A stretch of 57,962 bases of DNA from Myxococcales bacterium (lineage in GTDB: Bacteria; Myxococcota_A; Polyangia; Haliangiales; Haliangiaceae). Below, piece after piece: positions 1 to 8,229 of this stretch (its first letter is position 1; the number at the start of each line of letters is the position of its first letter). The notes beneath the pieces were generated by a model. The model saw only the letters and a list, made by a program, of their open reading frames with translations. It made no database searches and had not been told where the DNA came from. Made by a program: the position numbers and the translations under genes. The stretch lies in the NCBI GenBank assembly GCA_947483555.1, contig CANKMW010000058.1, positions 1 to 57,962 of the forward strand. The letters run 5' to 3'.

Positions 1-145
1 ACCGACGCGGCACGATGGCCATCGGCGTTCCGGATCACGCCGCCCACGCCGCCGATGCGCATCGCCGCGATGACGAGCACCGGCCACCGCGATGAGGCCC
101 ATCGCTCAAGCCGCCTTGATGCCAATCAGCAGGGGCGCCTCGTAA

Positions 146-1387
146 CACCTGTCGAGCCCCGCTGCCGTCGCCTGGGGCAAGGACGTATACGACGACGCGA
201 TCGCCATCGGTTCCGATGGATGGATGGCGGATTTCGCCGAATGGCTACCGACCGATGCGCGCCTGGCATCTGCCGATGACGCGGGTGCGTATCACAATCG
301 CTATGCGGTGGAGTGGGCGAAGTTGAACTGGGAACTCCTCCGGGACGCTGAACTCCGCGACGGGGTCGAGCGACTCTTCTTCGCACGGGCGGCCCATCTT
401 GGGTCGCAGCCCTACATGCACGTCGTGTGGGCGGGCGATCAACAGACTGATTTCTCGGCGGGCGACGGCATGCGCTCGGTGATCCCGATGGGGATCGGCC
501 TCGGACTCACGGGATTCCCGTACTTTGGTCACGACATCGCCGGCTACATGAGCCAGACGACGACCCCCACCTCCAAGGAACTGTGGTTCCGGTGGGTGAC
601 GTTCGGCGCGCTCACCCCGGTGATGCGGACGCATCACGGCCGCAGCGCCCGCGCGAACTGGAACTGGGAGAGCGACGCCGAGTCCACCGCCCACCTGCGC
701 CGGTGGGCCAAGCTGCACATGCAACTGGTGCCTTACCAGCGCGCGATGGCGGCCGCTGCCCGGAGCACCGGCGCGCCGTTGTTCCGTCCGTTCGTGCTGG
801 ACTGGCCAGACTGGGAGCCGGGATGGGCACTGGACGATCAGTATTTGCTCGGGGATCGCATCGCTGTCGCGCCGGTGCTCGGAAGCGGCGAGACGACGCG
901 GACCGTGCGGCTGCCCGCTGGAGTCTGGTACGGACTTCTCGATGGGCGCGCGCTGATCAGCGATGGCGACACGCCGCTGGTGGTCGCTGCGGCGGTCAGC
1001 GAGATCCCGGCGTTCGTGCCCGACTGCACGGTGCTCGCCACGTACCCTCCGGAGGTAGATACGGTTGTCGATTCGGTAGGCTCGGTGGTCGACGCGACGG
1101 AACTCGGCGACGATCGAGAAGTGTGGCTCTATCCGTGCGAGGGAGCGCCGGGCTGGATGAGCGTGCTGACCGAGGTGACCGCGTTGGGCTACGTACGATC
1201 GGGTGACACCTTCGCTGCAACCGGTGCAACCTGGAACGGCGCACCCGTGTTGTTCAGCGTCGCCGATGGCTGGGCGACCGGCGACGTGATCGGCCCCGGT
1301 CGACTGCTCGTCGAAGGCGTCGAGGTCCTTCGTGCTCAGGGTGGACGAGCGACCCGCCGCCTGGCGCTGCGAATCGCGATTCCGTGA
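146..1387 (+). pseudogene. 5'-truncated GH31 glycosidase (sulfoquinovosidase/alpha-glucosidase-like)
   Basis: This is the C-terminal half of a glycoside hydrolase family 31 enzyme. The frame opens after a TAA at 143-145 and carries GH31 signatures at once: GWMADFAEWLP, whose Asp matches the family nucleophile, then WAGDQ with the general acid/base Asp about 65 residues later, MRTHHGR and YLLGDRIAVAPV. Order and wording resemble E. coli YihQ, where the nucleophile lies near residue 405 of about 680, so roughly 400 N-terminal residues are missing. The 145 bases upstream are in the window but have stops in this frame (71-73, 143-145) and no GH31-like sequence in the other plus frames. The loss is therefore not just the window edge. 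The first in-frame ATG is at 224, but that start would place the nucleophile at residue 3. Removing one base near 145 would join a few upstream residues, so a frameshift or rearrangement is possible. Probably non-functional. Confidence 0.75.
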
Positions 1388-1388
1388 T

Positions 1389-1421
1389 GTCCGGGAACCG
1401 GACAGCGTCCGAGCTTCGGAC
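1389..1421. repeat. Two tandem REP-like hairpins
   Basis: Two perfect 6-bp hairpins with 3-nt loops sit 3 nt apart. The first is 1389-1394/1398-1403 (GTCCGG, loop GAA, CCGGAC). The second is 1407-1412/1416-1421 (GTCCGA, loop GCT, TCGGAC). A further CCGGAC follows at about 1426. They lie between the GH31 remnant and the RAYT-like transposase at 1503. REP elements recognised by RAYT proteins are short hairpins next to the gene, so a REP role is plausible. There is no T-run, so a rho-independent terminator is unlikely. Confidence 0.55.
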
Positions 1422-1502
1422 GAAACCGGACACGGCCAGCGGCTGACACCGTGCACTCTCGTCGGCTTGGCGGTGGCACGAAAGGTGCTTCGCTGAACCA
1501 GC

Positions 1503-2666
1503 GTGGGACATCCTCTTCGCTGGTACCTGCCCGATGTGGTCTATGAGGTCACGACGCGCACGATACAGGAGCGCTTCCTTCTGCGCCCTGGGCCTCTGGC
1601 ACGGCCGCTTGTCCTCGGCGTCTTGGGCCGTGCGCTGGCGCTCTACCCGGCGATCCGGTTGCACGCCTTCGTGTTCCTCTCGAACCACGCCCACCTGCTC
1701 CTCTCGTCGGGCGATGCGGCGCAGATCGCCCCCTACATCGGGCACGTCAACGGCAACGTCGCCCGCATCATGGGGAGGCACCACGGATGGCGGGGGCCGT
1801 TCTGGTCAGGTCGCGCTCACGTCATCCCCGTTCTCGACGACGAGAGCATCGAACATCGACTTCGTTACGTCCTCTCCCACGGCGTCAAGGAGGGACTCGT
1901 CTCACATCCGGAGCTCTGGCCGGGCGCGTCTTCGACACCGGCTTTGTTGGGCGCGCCGTTGAACGGCTTCTGGATCGATCGACGCGCAGAACGAAATCGG
2001 CGGCGCCGAAAAGATGTCGAGCCGGAGGCGTGCGGGACGACGTACGACGTCGCGCTGGCACCAATCCCATCGTGGCGGGACATCGACCAGACGACCCGGG
2101 TGCAACGCGTTCGCACCATCATCGACGATGTCATCGCGCATTGTCGGAAGGAACGCGCCGGTTGCATCGGCACGGACGCAGTGCTCAGGCAGGACCCGTT
2201 CGATCGGCCGGAGCAGCCGTCGCGCCGTCCGGCGCCGACATGTCACGCTGCGAGCGGTGCGCTACGGATCGCATACCGGCGAGCGTATGCAGAGTTCGTC
2301 GATGCCTTTCGTCGTGCCGCCGTCTCGGCCACGATCGAGCGCTTCCCTGGTCGCGGCCGCGGCGTGTTCGACTTCCCCGCCGGCAGCTTTCCACGGGGCG
2401 TGTGGTTCGTTCGACCGTCGAGTCTCGACGCCCCGTGGTCGGCTCGCGCTGCTGCGCAGCGAGTTCTCGTAGCGGGAGCTTCCGAGATCCGAGGGAACAC
2501 GGTCACGTCGAAGTCAACAGCGCCACCAGGAGACCGAACGCCACGATCACGATCAACGACGCGATCGCGATCGCCACCCGCGGCCCAACGCCCAGCCGCC
2601 CCTGATCCGCCACGGTTGCCTCCGCCGCAACCTCCGCATGCCCGTGACCCGGTCTCGTCTGCGTGA
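1503..2666 (+). CDS. REP-associated tyrosine transposase (RAYT, Y1/IS200-like)
   Basis: A Y1-family HUH endonuclease domain fills the first ~155 residues. The HUH pair is H62-A63-H64 in the context FLSNHAHLLLSS, and the catalytic Tyr candidate is Y122 in RLRYVLSHGVKEGLV, followed by the PELWPGAS motif common in TnpA_REP proteins. Members of this family nick single-stranded hairpins; RAYTs are single-copy domesticated genes that spread REP sequences rather than themselves. The GTG at 1503 starts directly on the conserved N-terminal strand. Residues ~160-325 form an Arg-rich C-terminal extension without a recognised domain. The last ~55 codons (2503-2666) lie antisense to the transmembrane segment of the convergent FHA gene and look low-complexity, so the native end may have been lost and the frame may simply read on. 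Tandem hairpins lie 80 bp upstream. Confidence 0.75.
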   Translation: MGHPLRWYLPDVVYEVTTRTIQERFLLRPGPLARPLVLGVLGRALALYPAIRLHAFVFLSNHAHLLLSSGDAAQIAPYIGHVNGNVARIMGRHHGWRGPFWSGRAHVIPVLDDESIEHRLRYVLSHGVKEGLVSHPELWPGASSTPALLGAPLNGFWIDRRAERNRRRRKDVEPEACGTTYDVALAPIPSWRDIDQTTRVQRVRTIIDDVIAHCRKERAGCIGTDAVLRQDPFDRPEQPSRRPAPTCHAASGALRIAYRRAYAEFVDAFRRAAVSATIERFPGRGRGVFDFPAGSFPRGVWFVRPSSLDAPWSARAAAQRVLVAGASEIRGNTVTSKSTAPPGDRTPRSRSTTRSRSPPAAQRPAAPDPPRLPPPQPPHARDPVSSA

Positions 2667-3426
2667 TCGCGCCAGGCATGCCACTCGATACTGCGGCGAG
2701 CTGCGCCTCGAGGTCGGCTAATAAGGCAGCGGCCGGATCGACGTAGCGAATCCGGGTGTCGCCGAGCGAGATCGTCGCGCCGTCCTCCAGAAGCATACCG
2801 GGGCCGCCAATCGCCACCGGCTTACCGTTCACCTTCGTGCCGTTCTTCGAGCGCAGGTCGTAGATCCGCACACCGTCGTCGCCCCGCTCGATCGCCGCAT
2901 GACTGCGTGAGAGATCGGGGTCGAGCAACACCCATGTGGCCGTCTCGCCGCGTCCGACGATGACCCTGGTCTTCTTGAGGGACAGCGCCAGTCGCTGCCC
3001 ATTCGCTGGGCCCGCTTCGACGATGAACTCCGGCTGCGCACCACCTCCCGCGACCGGATCGATGCCCATCAGCTCGCGAACGAGCTCGCGCGCAAGCGAT
3101 TCGGTCCGCTGCGGCGATGTTTCCGCTCGCGCGTCGCTGGGCGAAGACACGATGCGCGCCGGCCCGAGGTCGATCGTGCGTCCTCCAACCAGGTAGACTT
3201 CGTCGACGGCCAGCTCTTCTCCATCGAGAGAAACACCCGGCGCGAGCGCGATCGCGTTGATGTGCGCCCCGTCGCGGCTCAACCGAAGGTGGAGCGGCGC
3301 CAGCGAGATGTCGGGCACGCGGATGTCGGCGGCGCGTCCTGATCCGACCAATGCAGTGGGTCCCAGATCGATCGAACGAGGCGTGCCACCGTTCAAGATC
3401 AGCGTGATCTTCAGGTTGGAGGCCAT
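2503..3426 (-). CDS. FHA-domain protein with C-terminal membrane anchor
   Basis: A 307-residue protein with two forkhead-associated folds. The first (~5-95) is divergent. The second (~130-235) has canonical phosphothreonine-binding landmarks: the GR of VIVGRGE, SRSHAAIE and NGTKVNG. A single hydrophobic segment (~283-303, AIAIASLIVIVAFGLL) ends the protein, so the FHA domains probably face the cytoplasm on a tail anchor. FHA domains bind phosphothreonine on kinase substrates, and a Pkn-type kinase is encoded at 37.7 kb, but no direct link is visible. The gene is divergent from the secreted phosphoesterase gene (74-bp gap to its start at 3501) and convergent with, and overlapping by 164 bp, the RAYT-like gene. 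Function beyond phosphopeptide binding is unknown. Confidence 0.85.
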   Translation of the reverse strand: MASNLKITLILNGGTPRSIDLGPTALVGSGRAADIRVPDISLAPLHLRLSRDGAHINAIALAPGVSLDGEELAVDEVYLVGGRTIDLGPARIVSSPSDARAETSPQRTESLARELVRELMGIDPVAGGGAQPEFIVEAGPANGQRLALSLKKTRVIVGRGETATWVLLDPDLSRSHAAIERGDDGVRIYDLRSKNGTKVNGKPVAIGGPGMLLEDGATISLGDTRIRYVDPAAALLADLEAQLAAVSSGMPGAITQTRPGHGHAEVAAEATVADQGRLGVGPRVAIAIASLIVIVAFGLLVALLTST

Positions 3427-3500
3427 CGGTCGCCACTATGGTGCCCGACCCGAGCCGGTTGCGTCTTGGCGATCTAGTGCGATTGCGCCAGGATAGAGCC

Positions 3501-6101
3501 ATGCGCTTGATTCGGGCCGCGGCAGCCTTGGTGGGGGCCACCTTCGTGGGTGTCACCCACCCGGCATGCGCCGCCACGGTCACCGGTACGATCTTCATCG
3601 ACCGCAACGGCGACGGCGTACGACAGGCCGGCGAACCCGGGGTCGGGGGCGCTATCGTCGCCCGCGACCGGGGCGATTTTGTCGCGGCCGATGCCCAGGG
3701 CCGCTACCAGCTCGAGCTGGACGCCGCATCGGGCATTGTCTGGGTCAGCGTCCCGGATGGATTCCGCCCGGGTCCGGTCTGGAAGCACATCGTTCCTGGC
3801 GAACTCGACCTGGGAGTGATTCCGCTCACCGCCGACGAGGCCGCAGCTCCGATCACGTTCGTGATCGCAGCGGACTCCCACATGACGAACAACCCGGCCG
3901 ATCCATGGGACGGGGGCGATCTGGGCGACGCGATCAGCCAGGCAGTAGCGCTACCGTACCCGGCCCGTTTCTTGGCGATCGTGGGCGATGTGACGCAAGG
4001 GAATCGATCAGAGGAGTTCGATCGCGTCGACGTCGCAGTGGCCGGGATGACGGTTCCCTGGGTACCGGTCGCCGGAAATCACGACTGGTACGACGGCGGC
4101 GCCACCTGGCGCGCCCGTTGGGGGCCCGACAACTACAGCTTCGATGCGGGCAACGTGCACTTCGTCGTCTGGGACACGAACCTCTCGGAATCCGACCAGA
4201 TCGCCTTCGTCACCGCCGACCTGGCCCGGGTGTCACCCGATCGGATCGTGGTCGCGCTTGGCCACGCCTCCCCTCGAGATGGCGTCGCCGATCAACTGGC
4301 CGCACTGGGCGTCGACTACCTCTTCACGGGTCACTGGCATGCCAACCGTCGGGTCGAGCGTTCCGGGCTCGTGGAATGGGGCACGCAGACGTTCCTCATG
4401 GGCTCTATCGACCAGTCACCGTCCGGATACCGGATCGTGACGTTTGAAGGCGACGTACCGGTCGTCGAACACCGGGCGCGCCTGGTAGCGCCACACCTCG
4501 CGGTCACGTCCCCTCACGCCGGGAGCTGTGCCCCGGTGACGGGCTTCGAGCTCATCGTCGCCGCCGCGCTCGACGCATCGGAGCCCGACGTTACCGCCCG
4601 CATCGATTGCGGAGACGAGATGCGGCTGACTCCACGCGGCGGCTGGGCATTCACGGCTCCGGTGCCGGCGCTCGCCCCCGGCACGCACTCGATCACGGTG
4701 CGGGCCGAGTCTCCGGCCGGAAGCCGAGTGGACCGAGTCGTTGCGTTCGAGGTTTGCGCACCGCCGCCCGGAACGCCCCGCGCAGGCGACTGGCCCCAGA
4801 TCGGTGGTGGACCGACCCACGCTGGCGCGACCCAGGTGTCGATCACACCGCCGCTGCAGCAGCTCTGGGCGACACCGATCGGCGGCAACGTCGTGCTCGG
4901 CTCGCCCGTGGTGCAAGCCGGAACCGTCGTGGTCGCCATCACCGATCTCGGCGCTGGTGATCAGGGTGGTATCGTGGCGCTCGATCTCGCAACCGGCGCC
5001 GAACGCTGGCGTTACGCCACGTCGTACCCGCTCCGGAACGGACCGGCGCTCGATGGAACGAGCGTGGTCGTCGCGCTCGCGAACGGTGAGGTTCACGCGG
5101 TCAACCTCGCCGACGGCACGCGCCGCTGGGTCCATGACGCGGCTGACGGATTGCCCTCCTACGAAGCTTCGCTGTGGGCCGCTCCCACCATCGCCGACGG
5201 CGCAGTGTTCGTCGCCGTCCAGGGTCGGATGTCGGCGATCGACCTCGCGACGGGACAGCAACGCTGGGCCCAGGAACTGACGCCGGTCTACCCATGGCTC
5301 GGCACGCTCGCCGCCGTCACCGTCGCGGACGGCGCGGCCGTGGCGAACTACTCCCGCGACGACGGCATGACGGCGTGGAGCATGACGACGGGAGCGAAAC
5401 TCTGGGACATCAAGTCGGGTGCGACGCTGGCGGTCAACGCGACGCCGGTGGCCGTCGGTGGCGATCTGTACTTCATCAACTCGATCGGCACTGTAACCGC
5501 CGTCGATCTTTCGACCTCCGCGCAGCAGTGGTCGCGCGGCGTCACGCCCGGCGGGTTCGATTGGGGCTATTCGGTGACCGCCGCCCCAGCCCTCGCCGAT
5601 GGGCGGCTCTTCGTTCCGACCCAATGGAAAGACCTGGTGGCGATCGATGCCGCGAGTGGAGTCGAGCTCTGGCGCGCGACCACAGAGGGTGGCCCGCTCA
5701 ACTTCGCGCACTATCGCTCCGCGGAGCCCGGCTTCGCTGCGAGTCCGGTGGTCACCGCAGACATCGTCTGGGTTCCGCGGCCCGACGGGAGGCTCGCGGC
5801 GCTGGCCGCGGCCGATGGGCATGAGCTCTGGTCGACGGATCTCGGCGCCCCGGTCGTGAGCGCGCCGGCGCCGGCAGGTGACTATCTGGTGGTTGCCACC
5901 TTCGACGGCACCGTGCGCGCGCTGATTCCGGCGCCTGCAGCACCGGCCGGGGAGATCGTCCCGTGCAACGACGAGCCCGATCCGTTGCCGACCCAGGATG
6001 CCGGCTGCTGCGGGACCAGGACCACGCACGACCCGCGCGGGGCGTTCGCCCTCGCGGCGCTTGCGACCCTGCTACTCCGCGTCCGCCGCCGCCGCGCCTG
6101 A
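3501..6101 (+). CDS. Secreted metallophosphoesterase / PQQ-type beta-propeller, MYXO-CTERM
   Basis: An 866-residue secreted multidomain protein. The ATG at 3501 is preferred over one 63 bases upstream because it begins a signal peptide (MRLIRAAAALVGATFVG, cleavage near PACAA). Order: an SdrD/Cna-B-like domain with a calcium-loop-like DRNGDGV (~27-115); a calcineurin-like phosphoesterase (~120-330) with AADSH, GDVTQG, GNHDWYDG, GHASP and GHWH metal motifs; an Ig-like linker; a PQQ/quinoprotein-type propeller (~430-810) with repeated blades of the form ALDLATGAERW or AIDLATGQQRW; and a MYXO-CTERM-like tail (Cys pair, hydrophobic helix, RVRRRRA). The tail implies sorting to the cell surface in myxobacterial fashion. 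Substrate unknown. The gene lies 3 bp from the convergent gene at 6104. Confidence 0.88.
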   Translation: MRLIRAAAALVGATFVGVTHPACAATVTGTIFIDRNGDGVRQAGEPGVGGAIVARDRGDFVAADAQGRYQLELDAASGIVWVSVPDGFRPGPVWKHIVPGELDLGVIPLTADEAAAPITFVIAADSHMTNNPADPWDGGDLGDAISQAVALPYPARFLAIVGDVTQGNRSEEFDRVDVAVAGMTVPWVPVAGNHDWYDGGATWRARWGPDNYSFDAGNVHFVVWDTNLSESDQIAFVTADLARVSPDRIVVALGHASPRDGVADQLAALGVDYLFTGHWHANRRVERSGLVEWGTQTFLMGSIDQSPSGYRIVTFEGDVPVVEHRARLVAPHLAVTSPHAGSCAPVTGFELIVAAALDASEPDVTARIDCGDEMRLTPRGGWAFTAPVPALAPGTHSITVRAESPAGSRVDRVVAFEVCAPPPGTPRAGDWPQIGGGPTHAGATQVSITPPLQQLWATPIGGNVVLGSPVVQAGTVVVAITDLGAGDQGGIVALDLATGAERWRYATSYPLRNGPALDGTSVVVALANGEVHAVNLADGTRRWVHDAADGLPSYEASLWAAPTIADGAVFVAVQGRMSAIDLATGQQRWAQELTPVYPWLGTLAAVTVADGAAVANYSRDDGMTAWSMTTGAKLWDIKSGATLAVNATPVAVGGDLYFINSIGTVTAVDLSTSAQQWSRGVTPGGFDWGYSVTAAPALADGRLFVPTQWKDLVAIDAASGVELWRATTEGGPLNFAHYRSAEPGFAASPVVTADIVWVPRPDGRLAALAAADGHELWSTDLGAPVVSAPAPAGDYLVVATFDGTVRALIPAPAAPAGEIVPCNDEPDPLPTQDAGCCGTRTTHDPRGAFALAALATLLLRVRRRRA

Positions 6102-6103
6102 GC

Positions 6104-8143
6104 TCAGATGCCGGTGAAGCGGAGCGCACCGATCGCCACTCCCGCGTCCTTGATCGGCACCCATTCGCCAGCGATGCCCACTGGCGGCGCCAGCGTCGCC
6201 TCGACGCTCAGCAGGTTCAGCCCGACGTCGCCGCTGATCTCCCATTCGACCGTCACGGTGGGTGACACCACGGAAATGCGCGCAACAACTCGACCGTTCC
6301 AGCGAACAACGAGGGGCACCCGGGTACCCGCGGCCGCGTTGGGCGCCACCCACAGGCTCAAGCGCTGCGGTGACGGAAGGAGGTTGGGCACCAGCACGTC
6401 GGCGTTGCGCGCCGTGGTCCAGCGGATCGCGCGACCCGGACCAGGTCTCGAAGGGCCGAAGCCGCCGATGATGTAAGGACCGGCGCCACCGCCGCCAAGG
6501 TCCCAGGTCGCGCCCTGGCCGAGGATCGACGCCCGCGTGTACTCGATCGCGGGCATCCATGGGTACTCGCCGATGACTTCATCCCACCGGCTCAACGGCA
6601 GCCCGTAGCGCCATGCGAACACCGCGCTGGCCGGTAGCGCGAACGGGTTTCCGATCGCCCGGTACACCGGACGAGCGATGGCGGCGAGCGGCGCCGGGAC
6701 ATCCCGGCAGCAGATCCGCCCAGCGCGTCGTTCGGGCGCCCGCCCGTGCGCATACCGTGACACCCAGCCGATGTTCCAGGCCACGAACCAACCGAGGACG
6801 AGCAGCGCCAAACCGTGCCAGACCGCGCACGGAACCCGCCGCCAGCGCGCCACCGCCCGGCCGAGGACGTGCAACCACACCGCGAGCCCGACCACGAGCG
6901 GCATCGTCATCGAGCAGAGCCGCCGGGCCCCGTAGGCCGCCTGCGCCCACCAGTCATAGATGATGCTGTTGGCGTACACCTGCAAGGCCACCGCCATGAG
7001 CAGTCCGATCGCGACCACACGTGCCCGCGGCCCGAGCCGCGTGCCGGCCACTGCCATCACGATCAGTCCCAGCACTCCGGCGTAGGCGACCGGAGTGGTC
7101 GCGAACCAGCCGTTGCGGGCTGCGAACAGCACCTCCGCAACCATCGGGTGCGCCGGCCGCGTGAAATTCGGTCCTTGGGGCAGCCCGGTCCAGGTCCCGT
7201 ACACAAGCTCCCAGGCGATGAACTGCGGCACGAGCACCAGCATGGCAACCCCAGCGACCACGGCTCCTCGTGCCACCAGACCCGCGCGCCAGCGCCAAGC
7301 GCTGCCCGGACCACCGGACCGGACCTCGCTCGGTGCCACCCACCCGATCGCGAGCACCTCCACGATCGCCACGACGCCCAGCGCCAGTTCCTGGGTCCTC
7401 ACCAGCGACGCCACCCCGAGCAGTAGCCCCAGCAACAACCACCGACGCCATCGCAGGTCCCCAACGGTCACGGCCCAGACGGCAAGGAAGAGCCCGGCGC
7501 CGGCGGCGTCCATCGAGTGGCCATAACTGGGCATGTACGTTGCGTAGTACGTGATCGACGTGCCGAGCAGGACCGCCACCGCCGCCCACGCCGGCGCCCA
7601 GGTGCCACCCACCCGGCGGCGAACCACCCAGACGCCGAGCACGACCGAGAGACATCCGAACACCGCGCTCGACGCGAACACGATGCGCTGGTGCCACAGG
7701 GTGTAGCCATGGAGCGGGATGTCGGCGCCGCCCACGTTGGCCACCACCGCGCCACCGTGGGCGGCCGCCAGCATCGGCGCCCACACCAGCGCGGGGCCGA
7801 TCGGGTGCGGGATGCCCTTGCGTCCGGTTTTCGTCCGCGCCTGTTGCCACGGGTCGCCGAACCGCGCCAGGTCGTTATCGAACACGAGGTCCTGGTCGAA
7901 CACCAGCGACCTCGCCATCAGGAACAACATGTGACCGTCGCCGCGGGCCAGCACCGGCCGATAGCGCCCATCGCCGCGCGCCGAATGCGGATCGCCGCCC
8001 ATGTCGTCGTTGGTGCAGTACATGAGCCCGATCACCAGGCACGCCGCGACGATCACGAGCCGTGGCGCGTGGCCCATGCTGGCGCCCAGCTGGCCAAGCG
8101 CGCGCAGCCGCCGCCAGCGCCGAGAGGAACTCACGGGCTCCAT
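6104..8143 (-). CDS. Multispanning GT-C-like membrane protein 1 (GT39-like)
   Basis: About 679 residues. A single N-terminal helix (APRLVIVAACLVIGLMY) is followed by a soluble loop rich in Asp and by 8-10 more hydrophobic helices, then a ~170-residue C-terminal domain that looks like a beta-sandwich. This layout is typical of GT-C glycosyltransferases of the PMT/ArnT type, which use polyprenyl-phosphate sugars on the outer face of the membrane. The acceptor cannot be inferred. The ATG at 8143 is chosen; a GTG at 8170 in the same frame is also possible. It is transcribed divergently from the membrane sulfatase-like gene (8230), and a second protein of the same architecture lies beyond that gene. 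The three may act on one surface glycan; this is inference from synteny. Confidence 0.7.
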   Translation of the reverse strand: MEPVSSSRRWRRLRALGQLGASMGHAPRLVIVAACLVIGLMYCTNDDMGGDPHSARGDGRYRPVLARGDGHMLFLMARSLVFDQDLVFDNDLARFGDPWQQARTKTGRKGIPHPIGPALVWAPMLAAAHGGAVVANVGGADIPLHGYTLWHQRIVFASSAVFGCLSVVLGVWVVRRRVGGTWAPAWAAVAVLLGTSITYYATYMPSYGHSMDAAGAGLFLAVWAVTVGDLRWRRWLLLGLLLGVASLVRTQELALGVVAIVEVLAIGWVAPSEVRSGGPGSAWRWRAGLVARGAVVAGVAMLVLVPQFIAWELVYGTWTGLPQGPNFTRPAHPMVAEVLFAARNGWFATTPVAYAGVLGLIVMAVAGTRLGPRARVVAIGLLMAVALQVYANSIIYDWWAQAAYGARRLCSMTMPLVVGLAVWLHVLGRAVARWRRVPCAVWHGLALLVLGWFVAWNIGWVSRYAHGRAPERRAGRICCRDVPAPLAAIARPVYRAIGNPFALPASAVFAWRYGLPLSRWDEVIGEYPWMPAIEYTRASILGQGATWDLGGGGAGPYIIGGFGPSRPGPGRAIRWTTARNADVLVPNLLPSPQRLSLWVAPNAAAGTRVPLVVRWNGRVVARISVVSPTVTVEWEISGDVGLNLLSVEATLAPPVGIAGEWVPIKDAGVAIGALRFTGI

Positions 8144-8229
8144 CGTACTGGCCGCCGTACGCTCCCGCACGCTACCAGCGCGTACTATATAGGACCCGTG
8201 ATCGCCCCTCCCGTCCGGGAGACACCGTA
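8144..8229. promoter_or_regulatory. Divergent promoter region
   Basis: This is the 86-bp gap between two divergent membrane-protein genes. The only AT-rich core is TACTATATAGGA at about 8185-8196; read on the minus strand it gives TATAGT, a good -10. No clear -35 box was seen on either side. A GGGAG near 8218 serves the GTG start at 8230. Confidence 0.4.

Noticed and set aside
1503..2666. A complete insertion sequence
   Set aside because: No terminal structure or second gene (tnpB) typical of IS605, and no target duplication could be seen; the protein is of the domesticated RAYT type.
4416..6029. Long minus-strand frame within the phosphoesterase/propeller gene
   Set aside because: Low-complexity Arg/Gly-rich translation; the plus-strand protein has recognisable domains throughout.
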